Positions 1-6,152 of a DNA stretch of 21,244 nucleotides are shown one piece after another. Source of the stretch: a virus; IMG/VR virus record IMGVR_UViG_3300034406_000038, positions 1 to 21,244 of that record; one strand, written 5' to 3'. The position numbers and the translations under genes were made by a program. Below the pieces are notes generated by a model, which was given only the letters and a program-made list of their open reading frames with translations, did no database searches and was not told where the DNA came from. Numbering within the stretch: position 1 is the stretch's first letter; every line of letters starts with the position of its first letter.

Positions 1-130
1 GATAGAGAGTCCATCCCCACTCACGCGATGAGAGGAGGTCCTCCACGAGAGCGCGGATCGCGTCCCGATCGGAAACCTCCTCCGGGAGCGCCGCCGTGGT
101 GAGTGGCGGAGCATCATCCACCTCACCGAT
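1..130 (-). repeat. Left copy of a 130-bp direct repeat (right copy is 336-465)
   Basis: This copy is cut by the left edge of the window. It encodes the main part of the left-most gene in the same reading frame as the right copy, with Asp in place of Glu at one codon (GEVDD against GEVED). Near identity at the DNA level shows that the duplication is recent or kept alike by recombination. Confidence 0.95.
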
Positions 131-172
131 GGCCTTCGCCGCGATGTCGGCGAGTAGTTCAGCCTTCGTCAT
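1..172 (-). CDS. Small protein sharing the o-spanin C-terminal module (partial)
   Basis: The start at 172 has GGAGGGGGG five bases upstream. The first 15 residues (MTKAELLADIAAKAI) are unique to this gene and resemble small cytoplasmic phage proteins. From residue 16 on (GEVDDAPPLTTAALPEEVSD, then RDAIRALVEDLLSSREWGWT) it is nearly identical to the end of the o-spanin. The gene runs off the left edge after 57 codons, so its end is not seen. It has no signal peptide, which suggests the shared module works in the cytoplasm here, while in the o-spanin it would sit in the periplasm. Function is unknown. Confidence 0.6.
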   Translation of the reverse strand, partial: MTKAELLADIAAKAIGEVDDAPPLTTAALPEEVSDRDAIRALVEDLLSSREWGWTLY

Positions 173-284
173 GTCGGCCCCCCTCCGAAGCTATCGCGAT
201 CGCGGATTTACAGATCGCGTGTTCCACCTTTTTCCGAAACGCCGAGTCCGCCGCTCCGATGTTCCACTGTTCAAGGTATCCCAT
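159..284 (-). CDS. 41-residue small protein
   Basis: The ATG at 284 lies inside the last codons of the o-spanin gene in another frame, with GGAGG six bases upstream. The product is MGYLEQWNIGAADSAFRKK followed by VEHAICKSAIAIASEGGRH and DEG. The helix pattern 'FRKKVehAIckSAiaIasE' resembles the start of a family of small phage proteins whose members are usually longer, so this copy may be shortened. Its end overlaps the start of the left-most gene by 14 bases. The good ribosome site and the fit between its two neighbours support expression. Confidence 0.5.
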   Translation of the reverse strand: MGYLEQWNIGAADSAFRKKVEHAICKSAIAIASEGGRHDEG

Positions 285-702
285 CCGTTTCCTCCCTGAG
301 GCGTTCGAGCGCCTCTCTCGTGTTCATGAGTTTGTGATAGAGAGTCCATCCCCACTCACGCGATGAGAGGAGGTCCTCCACGAGAGCGCGGATCGCGTCC
401 CGATCGGAAACCTCCTCCGGGAGCGCCGCCGTGGTGAGTGGCGGAGCATCCTCCACCTCACCGATCTCCAGGGGGACCGGCTGAGGGATCGGTTTCTCGA
501 TCACGCGCTCGGGACAATTCATCTCCGCCGCTCGCCGGTTGAGGTCCTCACACGTGGACGAACAACCGATTCCGAGGAGGAGAGCGAAAACACACCACAG
601 GAGGCGCGTCCTGGACGCCTCTCTCCATCCGTGACGGGGGGGAGGAGGGTAGGACCTCCGGACCCTCCGCGCCGTCTGAGGGGATTCTGAGGCGTTTCTC
701 AT
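271..702 (-). CDS. Outer-membrane lipoprotein spanin (Rz1-like), mosaic gene
   Basis: The protein has 143 residues and starts in an ATGA overlap with the i-spanin gene. A hydrophobic stretch WCVFALLLGIGCSS (residues 36-49) ends in a lipobox-like site with Cys47 as the expected lipidated residue. A Pro-rich segment (VIEKPIPQPVPLEIGEV) follows, as in o-spanins. Residues 1-35 are an unusual Arg- and Pro-rich leader, long for a lipoprotein signal, encoded by repeat copy A. The C-terminal part (DAPPLTTAALPEEVSDRDAI, then REWGWTLYHKLM) is encoded by a segment nearly identical to the gene at the left edge. Only the middle looks like a normal o-spanin. The leader may be partly removed or unused; an alternative start inside the gene is not visible. 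Confidence 0.72.
   Translation of the reverse strand: MRNASESPQTARRVRRSYPPPPRHGWREASRTRLLWCVFALLLGIGCSSTCEDLNRRAAEMNCPERVIEKPIPQPVPLEIGEVEDAPPLTTAALPEEVSDRDAIRALVEDLLSSREWGWTLYHKLMNTREALERLREETDGIP
336..465 (-). repeat. Right copy of a 130-bp direct repeat (left copy is 1-130)
   Basis: It is 129 of 130 bases identical to 1-130 by direct reading; the only difference is 451 (C) against 116 (A). The copies are 335 bases apart. This one encodes part of the o-spanin C-terminus (GEVEDAPPLTTAALPEEVSD and on to WGWTL). The identity stops abruptly after 465 on the right; on the left the repeat may continue past the window edge, so the full length is unknown. Confidence 0.95.
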
Positions 703-704
703 GG
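598..704 (-). repeat. Copy A of a ~107-bp direct repeat (copy B is 13020-13125)
   Basis: This copy forms the first ~35 codons of the o-spanin gene. It is the same length as copy B apart from one extra base and differs from it at two adjacent positions, both in the loop of a stem (GGAGGGT at 644-650 with ACCCTCC at 662-668, plus strand). An imperfect stem (GAGGC..GTC with GACGCCTC around 601-620) lies in its other half. In this copy the reading frame MRNASESPQTARRVRRSYPP continues open into the lipoprotein; in copy B one base is lost and the frame closes. Confidence 0.92.
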
Positions 705-1127
705 ATCACCTTCCTCCTCGATCGCGGCAAGGTCACGGATAACCGCGATCGCCTCTCCGAGCGCCTTCGGACATTCCTCCGAACGGATCACCCTGGAGAC
801 CTCCCGGATCCGGTCACGATAGCGGATCACCACCTCCGGCGGTTTCGAGTTCGCCTCATCGAGGTCGGACTGAACCTCCTCCAGGAGGCGAGCGTTCTCA
901 TCGAGGGTCCGCCGAACATCCGTGAGGATCTCGTTCCGGATCCGGATCCTCTCCTCGAATCCCTGAGCCTGTTCGAGGAGAGCGTCCTCCATGTGTGCCG
1001 TCCCGAGTTGATATCCAATCCACGCCGCGATTCCGAGAGGGACCGCGAACAGGACGAACGCCGCTCCGACTCTGAACACCGATTTCCACGGGATCAGTTT
1101 CTCAATCCCTAGAATCGCTCCCCACAT
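699..1127 (-). CDS. Inner-membrane spanin (Rz-like)
   Basis: This 142-residue protein spans the periplasm from the inner membrane in the last step of lysis. The start at 1127 has AGAGGGGGA close upstream. A longer in-frame start at 1241 adds an Arg/Ser-rich extension without its own site and is rejected. One membrane segment lies at residues 17-41 (VFRVGAAFVLFAVPLGIAAW). A long periplasmic coiled coil follows (ALLEQAQGFEERIRIRNEIL, then RLLEEVQSDLDEANSKPPEV), and then the phrase VVIRYRDRIREVSRVIRSEE, typical of i-spanins. This layout and the overlapping lipoprotein gene downstream (ATGA) identify a two-component spanin system and imply a Gram-negative host. Confidence 0.82.
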   Translation of the reverse strand: MWGAILGIEKLIPWKSVFRVGAAFVLFAVPLGIAAWIGYQLGTAHMEDALLEQAQGFEERIRIRNEILTDVRRTLDENARLLEEVQSDLDEANSKPPEVVIRYRDRIREVSRVIRSEECPKALGEAIAVIRDLAAIEEEGDP

Positions 1128-1359
1128 GATTCCCCCTCTCCCGCCGTCTCCGGCGGCGTTCCACCGTGATCCCATCGAGCGCGAGTTCCGCCGAGTGACG
1201 AATGACGCTTCCCGGTCTCGATCGGGAGAGGCGGTGGACATTCCAGTCCAGGAGGTTCATGAGCGCCTCATCGCTGAGGACGCGGACGAACTCTGAGAAA
1301 AACCACCGCCGCCGATCGTCCGGATCAGGGTGTCTCTCGTGATAATGCGATCCCTTCAA
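1102..1359 (-). CDS. Small basic protein of unknown function
   Basis: The proposed start is the TTG at 1359, which overlaps the endolysin stop (TTGA), a junction type used elsewhere in this window; a GTG at 1368 is the alternative. The protein has 85 residues: MKGSHYHERHPDPDDRRRWF, then a helix FSEFVRVLSDEALMNLLDW, and a basic C-terminus that ends GNHVGSDSRD. The 3' end overlaps the i-spanin start by 26 bases, so the i-spanin ribosome site lies inside it. It fills what would be a 230-base gap between the endolysin and i-spanin genes and has codon use like its neighbours, so I keep it. No family is recognised. Confidence 0.45.
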   Translation of the reverse strand: MKGSHYHERHPDPDDRRRWFFSEFVRVLSDEALMNLLDWNVHRLSRSRPGSVIRHSAELALDGITVERRRRRRERGNHVGSDSRD

Positions 1360-1802
1360 TACGTCCACGCCGCCGGTCGCGGTTTGACAATATCGAGGTC
1401 CTCGTGGAGGAACGAGTTCGCCACACCGAGACCGCCCATGTGAGCGAGTTCGGTCCGGTGGATGTTGCGAGCCTCCTCCAGGGTGAGGAGTCCCCTCTCC
1501 ACGAACCGAGCGAGAACATGAGTGAGGATCAACTGAATCCGGTCCACGCCTCCCGAGACCGCGAGGTCCACCGCCGCCGATCGCGTGTGAGCGGAGTCAT
1601 CCACGCCGCCCACGGCGGGGGACGCGTTGTAGGCGGGACACCGAGCGCCCGACCGGATGGACATCACACGGTTCACGATCCTCCGCTGAGTTTCGAGGTG
1701 AGTGAGGAGGACCTCGGGGATGTCCCCCGGATGAGTCCCGAACCCACACCCGCACCGACACGCGAACTCCCACGCTGAGAAATGTTCTGTGAGGTCTCCC
1801 AT
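1356..1802 (-). CDS. Peptidase M15 family endolysin
   Basis: This 148-residue protein probably cleaves peptide bonds in peptidoglycan stems to release progeny. The family opening MGDLTEHFSAWEFACRCGCG is clear, followed by SIRSGARCPAYNASPAVGG, the usual conserved SG.RcpayN block of PF08291. Zinc ligands are visible: His72 and Asp79 in SAHTRSAAVD, and His133 in FLHED near the end. The Gly normally found after the first His motif is Ser here (position 75), which may be tolerated. There is no signal peptide, so export would need a holin. The gene lies one base after the membrane protein gene, fitting a lysis cassette. Confidence 0.85.
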   Translation of the reverse strand: MGDLTEHFSAWEFACRCGCGFGTHPGDIPEVLLTHLETQRRIVNRVMSIRSGARCPAYNASPAVGGVDDSAHTRSAAVDLAVSGGVDRIQLILTHVLARFVERGLLTLEEARNIHRTELAHMGGLGVANSFLHEDLDIVKPRPAAWTY

Positions 1803-1803
1803 A

Positions 1804-2226
1804 TCATCCGCCGTCTCGATCGGTCCGGATCTCGCGAATCAATTGTTCTTGTTGACGGATCAACTGATCGGTCGATCCCTTGAGTTCCGAGATCGCTTTT
1901 CCGTTCGACTGGATCTCCTCCGCGAGAGGTCCGAGTTTCTCCTCCATGTCCTCGGTGACCTCCCGAGCGCGTTCATGAGCGAAAGATTCCATCGTCCGAT
2001 AGATGACGCCGTTCGGCGGTTTGCAATGTTTGTCGATCCGCGAGTCCACCGCCGCGAACGCGCCGAATTTCGTGGTCGCCCACAGGATCCCGATCACAAT
2101 CGGAAACAGGAGAGCGACCCATTTCCACAGGGTGACGGGTTTGATGGTGGCGGTGATCATCTGTTCCTGTTCGCCGTTCCCGTTTGAGAGTTTCACGTGT
2201 TGGATCCCCTCGTGCCGATTGTTCAT
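1804..2226 (-). CDS. Membrane-anchored coiled-coil protein in the lysis region
   Basis: The protein has 140 residues, starting MNNRHEGIQHVKLSNGNG with GGAG seven bases upstream and one base after the previous stop. A hydrophobic segment lies at about residues 33-57 (LWKWVALLFPIVIGILWATT). The rest is charged and helical, a likely coiled coil (REVTEDMEEKLGPLAEEIQS, then LIRQQEQLIREIRTDRDGG). One membrane segment with a long cytoplasmic or periplasmic coiled coil beside the endolysin gene could be a holin, an antiholin or a membrane tether. It is not a spanin pair member, since those genes follow later. Function is not established from sequence. Confidence 0.55.
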   Translation of the reverse strand: MNNRHEGIQHVKLSNGNGEQEQMITATIKPVTLWKWVALLFPIVIGILWATTKFGAFAAVDSRIDKHCKPPNGVIYRTMESFAHERAREVTEDMEEKLGPLAEEIQSNGKAISELKGSTDQLIRQQEQLIREIRTDRDGG

Positions 2227-2227
2227 C

Positions 2228-2719
2228 TCAGAACTCCGTTCCTATCCCGAGATTGACCGGGAGGAATTCGGACCGGATCACCGTCCCGACCGGAACGAGG
2301 ATCTCGATCACCACCGTTATCCGTTCACCCTCGGTGAACGCGCCGAGTTCCACACCGCTATCCCATGAGTCCCCGACAGACTCGAATCCACCGCCGTCAA
2401 TCGAGACTCTCATCCATCCGGTCCGGTCGGTCCAGAGGCGCGGCGCGGTGAGCGCCACCTCCGCCGCGATCTCCACAGTCTCGGAATACGGTTCCCCGAC
2501 GCGGATCCAGTCGAACGGAATTCTCCGGAGGAAGTGTCTCCCTCCCGGAGCTATCATCCGGATCCCGCGCCGGAACGCCGGAGCATCCGGAACCGTCAAC
2601 CACGCGGAGAGCGCCGCCGCCGCCGAGATCGAACACGAGAGAGGAACCTGAACGCCGCTCAGGTTCCCGGAGAGCGCGGAGTGAGCGGTGATGTGAGCGG
2701 TGAGGTTAACGTCCGCCAC
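2228..2719 (-). CDS. Small beta protein sharing an N-terminal repeat with the LamG tail protein
   Basis: The protein has 163 residues. The GTG at 2719 is preferred over a GTG two codons upstream, because GGAGGG lies five bases before it and it gives MADVNLTAHI, matching the MADVELSCSI start of the 591-residue tail protein. Two units of about 20 residues follow: VNLTAHITAHSALSGNLSG and VPLSCSISAAAALSAWLTV. Residues 45-163 are strand-rich with no enzyme motif (RMIAPGGRHFLRRIPFDW, then VELGAFTEGERITVVIEIL). The shared start suggests docking to the same partner or structure in the virion; that is inference. Confidence 0.6.
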   Translation of the reverse strand: MADVNLTAHITAHSALSGNLSGVQVPLSCSISAAAALSAWLTVPDAPAFRRGIRMIAPGGRHFLRRIPFDWIRVGEPYSETVEIAAEVALTAPRLWTDRTGWMRVSIDGGGFESVGDSWDSGVELGAFTEGERITVVIEILVPVGTVIRSEFLPVNLGIGTEF

Positions 2720-3032
2720 TCTCACCCTCCGGCCTCGGGTCCTCGGGTTCCTCCGGGAGCGGGACCGGGATCCCGCGTCCCTCGATCTCCTCGCGGAATT
2801 GTCTCATCGCGAGACGTTGACGCTCCACGGATCGCCTCTGAGATTCTTTCACCATGTCCGCGTTTTTCACGAGAGCGCCCGTGAGACCATCGATCGTCTT
2901 CGCGAGATGCGCGAACGCGGTCAGTCCGTGATCCAGTTTTTCGAGCGCCGAGTTCGTTCGCTCGGACTGTTCGGCGGTTGCCGTCGCGAGCTTGATCATC
3001 TCGGCGGCGAGTTCCTCAGTCTTATCGCTCAT
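2706..3032 (-). CDS. Small coiled-coil protein, function unknown
   Basis: The protein has 108 residues, starting MSDKTEELAAEMIKLATATA after an AGAGGGGG site. Residues 5-85 are predicted to be one long helix with heptad-like hydrophobics (AEQSERTNSALEKLDHGLTA, then AFAHLAKTIDGLTGALVKNA). The C-terminus is Pro/Glu/Arg-rich and disordered (PVPLPEEPEDPRPEGESGGR). There is no signal or membrane segment. It could be a chaperone, a trimerisation rod or a partner of the neighbouring coiled-coil membrane protein; nothing in the sequence decides this. The end overlaps the start of the next gene by 14 bases. Confidence 0.6.
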   Translation of the reverse strand: MSDKTEELAAEMIKLATATAEQSERTNSALEKLDHGLTAFAHLAKTIDGLTGALVKNADMVKESQRRSVERQRLAMRQFREEIEGRGIPVPLPEEPEDPRPEGESGGR

Positions 3033-3044
3033 GAATCCCCCTCT

Positions 3045-4244
3045 CTACACTCCCGGCGGGAGTAGATACCACGGGACCTCCTGACAGAAACTCACATCCA
3101 CGGTCGGATAGATGGAACTCAAATCGTGTTTGTTCCGGATGTGACGGCGGGAGGTGTTTCCCGTGGCGGTGTCCACCTCCTCGATCGTGAGAACGATCTC
3201 ATCCCTCCGAGGCGCGGCGCGCTCGATCCACATTTGAACAAGTTCAATGTGATGGAAAATCATCGCCTCCGAGAGGGACCACCACTGAGCATCAAAAATC
3301 TGATCCGTGAGATCCGCCGCCGCTTGTGACTGTTCGAACTGATAGTTCGTCGCGGGATCACACCCGGAGTTTTTGATGAGATTGTGACGGAGCGGATAGA
3401 CCGGCGGTCGGTCATACCACACTTGCGTAAACGTCTGTCTCACAAAAAACATCTCCAGAAACGAGACATAGAGAAACTGCGCCCACACGATCACAAAGTA
3501 TTTCCATCGTCTCGGACGGAAATGGAGGCGATAGGTTCCGCGAGGATTCAGATAGAGGAGTTCCTCGCCGCCGTCCCCCGGTTCGAACGCGAGGATGTTT
3601 CCATCATCGTCCGTCACGAAATAGCGGTTCAGTCCCTCCCTCAGATCGAACGGATCGAACAGGGAGTTATCGGGGAGTTCGAGCGCGATGGATCCCCTCA
3701 CGTCCGGAATGATCATCGCGACCGGATCCATGAGACGCGTCCCGCCGATCTCGTTCAGTGTCGGGAGGCGCGTCCACTCGAACGGGTCCACCGCGATATC
3801 CTGGATCTCCTGATAGTTCAGTTCGCGGACAATCCGACCGGCGGACCGGTCTAGCTCGGGATCTTCCGGCGCGGTGTCGATCGTCATATCCCCCTCGATG
3901 AGCGGCGGAAAATCCTCCTGGATCCGATCGACGTGATAGGCGTTCAGGAGGAACCCGTCCGCACCGGTCCACTCATAGCGGTCCGTGAGATCGATCCACA
4001 TGTGAGAGGGGAGTCCGGCGGTCCACTTCCGGACCTCGCGATCATCGGTGTCCATCATCATCGCGTTCTGTTCGGCGGTGTTCCGGCGCGCTCCATAGTC
4101 GAACACGCTCTCCTCGAAAATCCGCCCGTTCACCCACCACACGCGGTCCAGTCCAGGGTAGGGACCTCCGCCCACCAAACCCGTCACCTCTCCCGGTTGG
4201 AGCGAGAACTCGGTCCCGCCGTCAAACAGTTGAGCGTATATCAA
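3045..4244 (-). CDS. 399-residue protein of unknown function, probably tail associated
   Basis: The start is TTG in a TTGA overlap with the membrane protein gene (MIYAQLFDGGTEFSLQPGEV). There is no signal peptide. The protein is acidic in the middle (EDPELDRSAGRIVRELNYQE) and strikingly aromatic in residues 235-285 (RWKYFVIVWAQFLYVSFLEM then FFVRQTFTQVWYDRPPVYPL). That stretch is probably a buried helix pair and not a membrane anchor, since charged residues surround it. A helix QWWSLSEAMIFHHIELVQMW comes later. Two cysteines lie in the C-terminal third. Nothing here matches a family I know. Its position between tail-tip genes and lysis genes suggests a late virion protein, such as a fibre or tip accessory protein. 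Confidence 0.55.
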   Translation of the reverse strand: MIYAQLFDGGTEFSLQPGEVTGLVGGGPYPGLDRVWWVNGRIFEESVFDYGARRNTAEQNAMMMDTDDREVRKWTAGLPSHMWIDLTDRYEWTGADGFLLNAYHVDRIQEDFPPLIEGDMTIDTAPEDPELDRSAGRIVRELNYQEIQDIAVDPFEWTRLPTLNEIGGTRLMDPVAMIIPDVRGSIALELPDNSLFDPFDLREGLNRYFVTDDDGNILAFEPGDGGEELLYLNPRGTYRLHFRPRRWKYFVIVWAQFLYVSFLEMFFVRQTFTQVWYDRPPVYPLRHNLIKNSGCDPATNYQFEQSQAAADLTDQIFDAQWWSLSEAMIFHHIELVQMWIERAAPRRDEIVLTIEEVDTATGNTSRRHIRNKHDLSSIYPTVDVSFCQEVPWYLLPPGV

Positions 4245-4465
4245 CCGTCACCGTCCCGCCTCGATCCGATGGACGCCGCCGCTCCCTCCATCCCGATCGA
4301 GACCGTGACGAACCCGCCGGTCCACTTCACGAGATCCACCCACTGAACACCCGTGAGCTTGTCACGTTCGAGATAGACACACGCGGCGATGAGAATGAGG
4401 AGACCGAACAGGATTTTCCGTCCTCCCACGCTCCACAGAAACGCTCTGAATCCGCCGTTTTTCAT
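4241..4465 (-). CDS. Small membrane protein, candidate holin
   Basis: The protein has 74 residues with a strong GAGGAGG site before the ATG. A first membrane segment lies at about residues 17-32 (KILFGLLILIAACVYL). A short polar part (ERDKLTGVQWVDLVKW) comes next, then a second, weaker segment (TGGFVTVSIGMEGAAASI), and a charged tail (GSRRDGDG). Two segments with a short loop fit class II holins in size and layout, but holins share little sequence, so this is inference. It follows the hub gene by ten bases and overlaps the next start (TTGA). It is about 2.4 kb upstream of the endolysin gene rather than beside it. Confidence 0.5.
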   Translation of the reverse strand: MKNGGFRAFLWSVGGRKILFGLLILIAACVYLERDKLTGVQWVDLVKWTGGFVTVSIGMEGAAASIGSRRDGDG

Positions 4466-4475
4466 GCTCGCCTCC

Positions 4476-6152
4476 TCAGGGTTCGATGAGTTCCAATTCG
4501 GTCGCCTCGAACTCGGTGAGTCCCTCCGCGCTCGCTCGGAACCGCTTCGTGAACCCGTCGAGAATCCACGGATCGGACTCGGTCTCCTGTTCGAGGATCA
4601 GTTCATTCCCCACGGTTTTCCATTGGACGGTGGGAAGGGTGACTTTCTGTCCGCGCTCGATCCCCGTGAGGGGAGCGTTCACCACCACACGCGCTCTCAT
4701 CTTTGGTTCCCGCGTCTTGACGAATTGACGGTTCGCGATCTCCTCCGCAACCTCCTGTGCCGTCCCGTCCTCATATCCCACGGCGGGGATATCGAACGCA
4801 ACGGTTTCCCCGTAGACATCCCCCGGACCGTCCGGGTCCTCCGGCGCGAGGACATCCACCTCGATCACGCCGTCATCATCCCGCCCGGTCCGGACCTTGA
4901 TTCTCGATTCTCGGGTCGGACCGCCGAACGTGATCGCCGCCGGTTCCGCCGGAGCGGACTCATCCGCGCCGATGATCGCGGTGGCGGTGTATTCGTAACT
5001 CGCGCCGTTCAGGAGATCCTCATCGGTCACGGTCGCATGACCCTCCTCCTCACCGCCTCCCGCGTTGTCCACCGTGGCGATCACCGTCCATCCGTCATCC
5101 GTGGGTTCCGAGGTGTCCCCCGGTTCCTCCTCGCCGATCGAGATCGGCGGCGGGAGAGGAGATCGCGGTGTTCCCGAGAGGTCCGTGATCACAGGGGAGA
5201 GGACGATCACACGCGGCGGACTCCGAGGCGGTTCATCGAGCCATCGATCATAGGGATCCGGCGAGGATCCCCGCGAGGGTTCATCCGTGATCCGCCTGAA
5301 TATCCGATACCGCTCCGGCGGGAGGAACTGATAGGACATCTCCGCGCCGCCGCCGCGAACCTCGATCCGGACCGTGGCATCGGAGACGGTCGCCTCGATC
5401 GTGGGAGGGTGGATCTCGACCGGAAGACGATATCTGAAATCATCTTTCCGTTTGACGATCGGACCCTCCTCCTCCGCCGGACCCGGTCGGAGGCGGTTGT
5501 GGATGGTTCGATAGGTGATGAATTTATCGATCTCCTCGATCGTGATCTCCGTGGTCACAATCATCGGGTCCACCCATTTCGCGATCTGAGGTGTCCCCGG
5601 TTGTTCCACGATGGACGCCTCATCGATCGCCTCTCTCCAGGAGCGCGCCGAGTCCACGATGAGACGCGCCGGACCGATGGGATACTGATCCCGCGCCTCC
5701 AGTTTTTCACCGGTCGCGGGATTGATCGTCTGTCGTTCTTGATGAGTGTTATAGATCGCATATCCCGAGAGGATCCTGAGCGAGGAGAGTTCGCCTTTCC
5801 CCGGTTGGAGCGAGGTGAACGGGAGGAACTCCGCCTTCTCCGTCTCCAGGAGGATCAGGTTCCGCCCGGTGTTCACCTCGGGGAGATAGGCGCGACCGTG
5901 GACGGTTTTCGAATATGAGACCGGCGCGGATCCGGGGAACGCGTATTCCCATTCCTCCGCCACGCGATCGATGATCCGCCCATACCACGAGACCGCCGTC
6001 CGGATTTTCTCGATGAGCGTCTCCTCGCCGGTCCTCGGGTCCACATGGAATCCACACTCCACGATGATCGCGTCCTGAGCCTGTGTATACGCGTATGGTT
6101 GCGGGAGACTCGGGATCCTGTGTTGTGTGTATTTCGTGGGATTCAGACTCAC
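4476..6152 (-). CDS. Baseplate hub-like protein, C-terminal half with inserted FN3-like region
   Basis: The protein has 558 residues and starts at GTG in a GTGA overlap, with GAGG five bases before (VSLNPTKYTQHRIPSLPQP). A long reading that starts further upstream overlaps the previous gene and is rejected. Residues 1-225 are mixed helix and strand. Residues 250-410 look like a fibronectin III domain (TIEATVSDATVRIEVRGGG, then LLNGASYEYTATAIIGADES) split by a Pro/Asp/Glu/Ser-rich insert at about 290-355. Residues 464-558 resemble the last barrel of hub proteins: AQEVAEEIANRQFVKTREP, then RARVVVNAPLTGIERGQKVT. Together with the previous gene it probably forms the tail hub. The domain calls are by eye. 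Confidence 0.6.
   Translation of the reverse strand: MSLNPTKYTQHRIPSLPQPYAYTQAQDAIIVECGFHVDPRTGEETLIEKIRTAVSWYGRIIDRVAEEWEYAFPGSAPVSYSKTVHGRAYLPEVNTGRNLILLETEKAEFLPFTSLQPGKGELSSLRILSGYAIYNTHQERQTINPATGEKLEARDQYPIGPARLIVDSARSWREAIDEASIVEQPGTPQIAKWVDPMIVTTEITIEEIDKFITYRTIHNRLRPGPAEEEGPIVKRKDDFRYRLPVEIHPPTIEATVSDATVRIEVRGGGAEMSYQFLPPERYRIFRRITDEPSRGSSPDPYDRWLDEPPRSPPRVIVLSPVITDLSGTPRSPLPPPISIGEEEPGDTSEPTDDGWTVIATVDNAGGGEEEGHATVTDEDLLNGASYEYTATAIIGADESAPAEPAAITFGGPTRESRIKVRTGRDDDGVIEVDVLAPEDPDGPGDVYGETVAFDIPAVGYEDGTAQEVAEEIANRQFVKTREPKMRARVVVNAPLTGIERGQKVTLPTVQWKTVGNELILEQETESDPWILDGFTKRFRASAEGLTEFEATELELIEP

Noticed and set aside
548-736. A 62-codon frame overlapping i-spanin end and o-spanin start
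   Set aside because: An embedded Rz1-type gene was considered, but the frame has no lipobox and no hydrophobic segment, while the 271-702 frame has both.
4389-5918. A 509-codon open frame on the plus strand
   Set aside because: It lies antisense to the hub gene. The protein is Arg-rich with no domain, which is typical of a shadow frame in GC-rich DNA where the real strand avoids certain codons.
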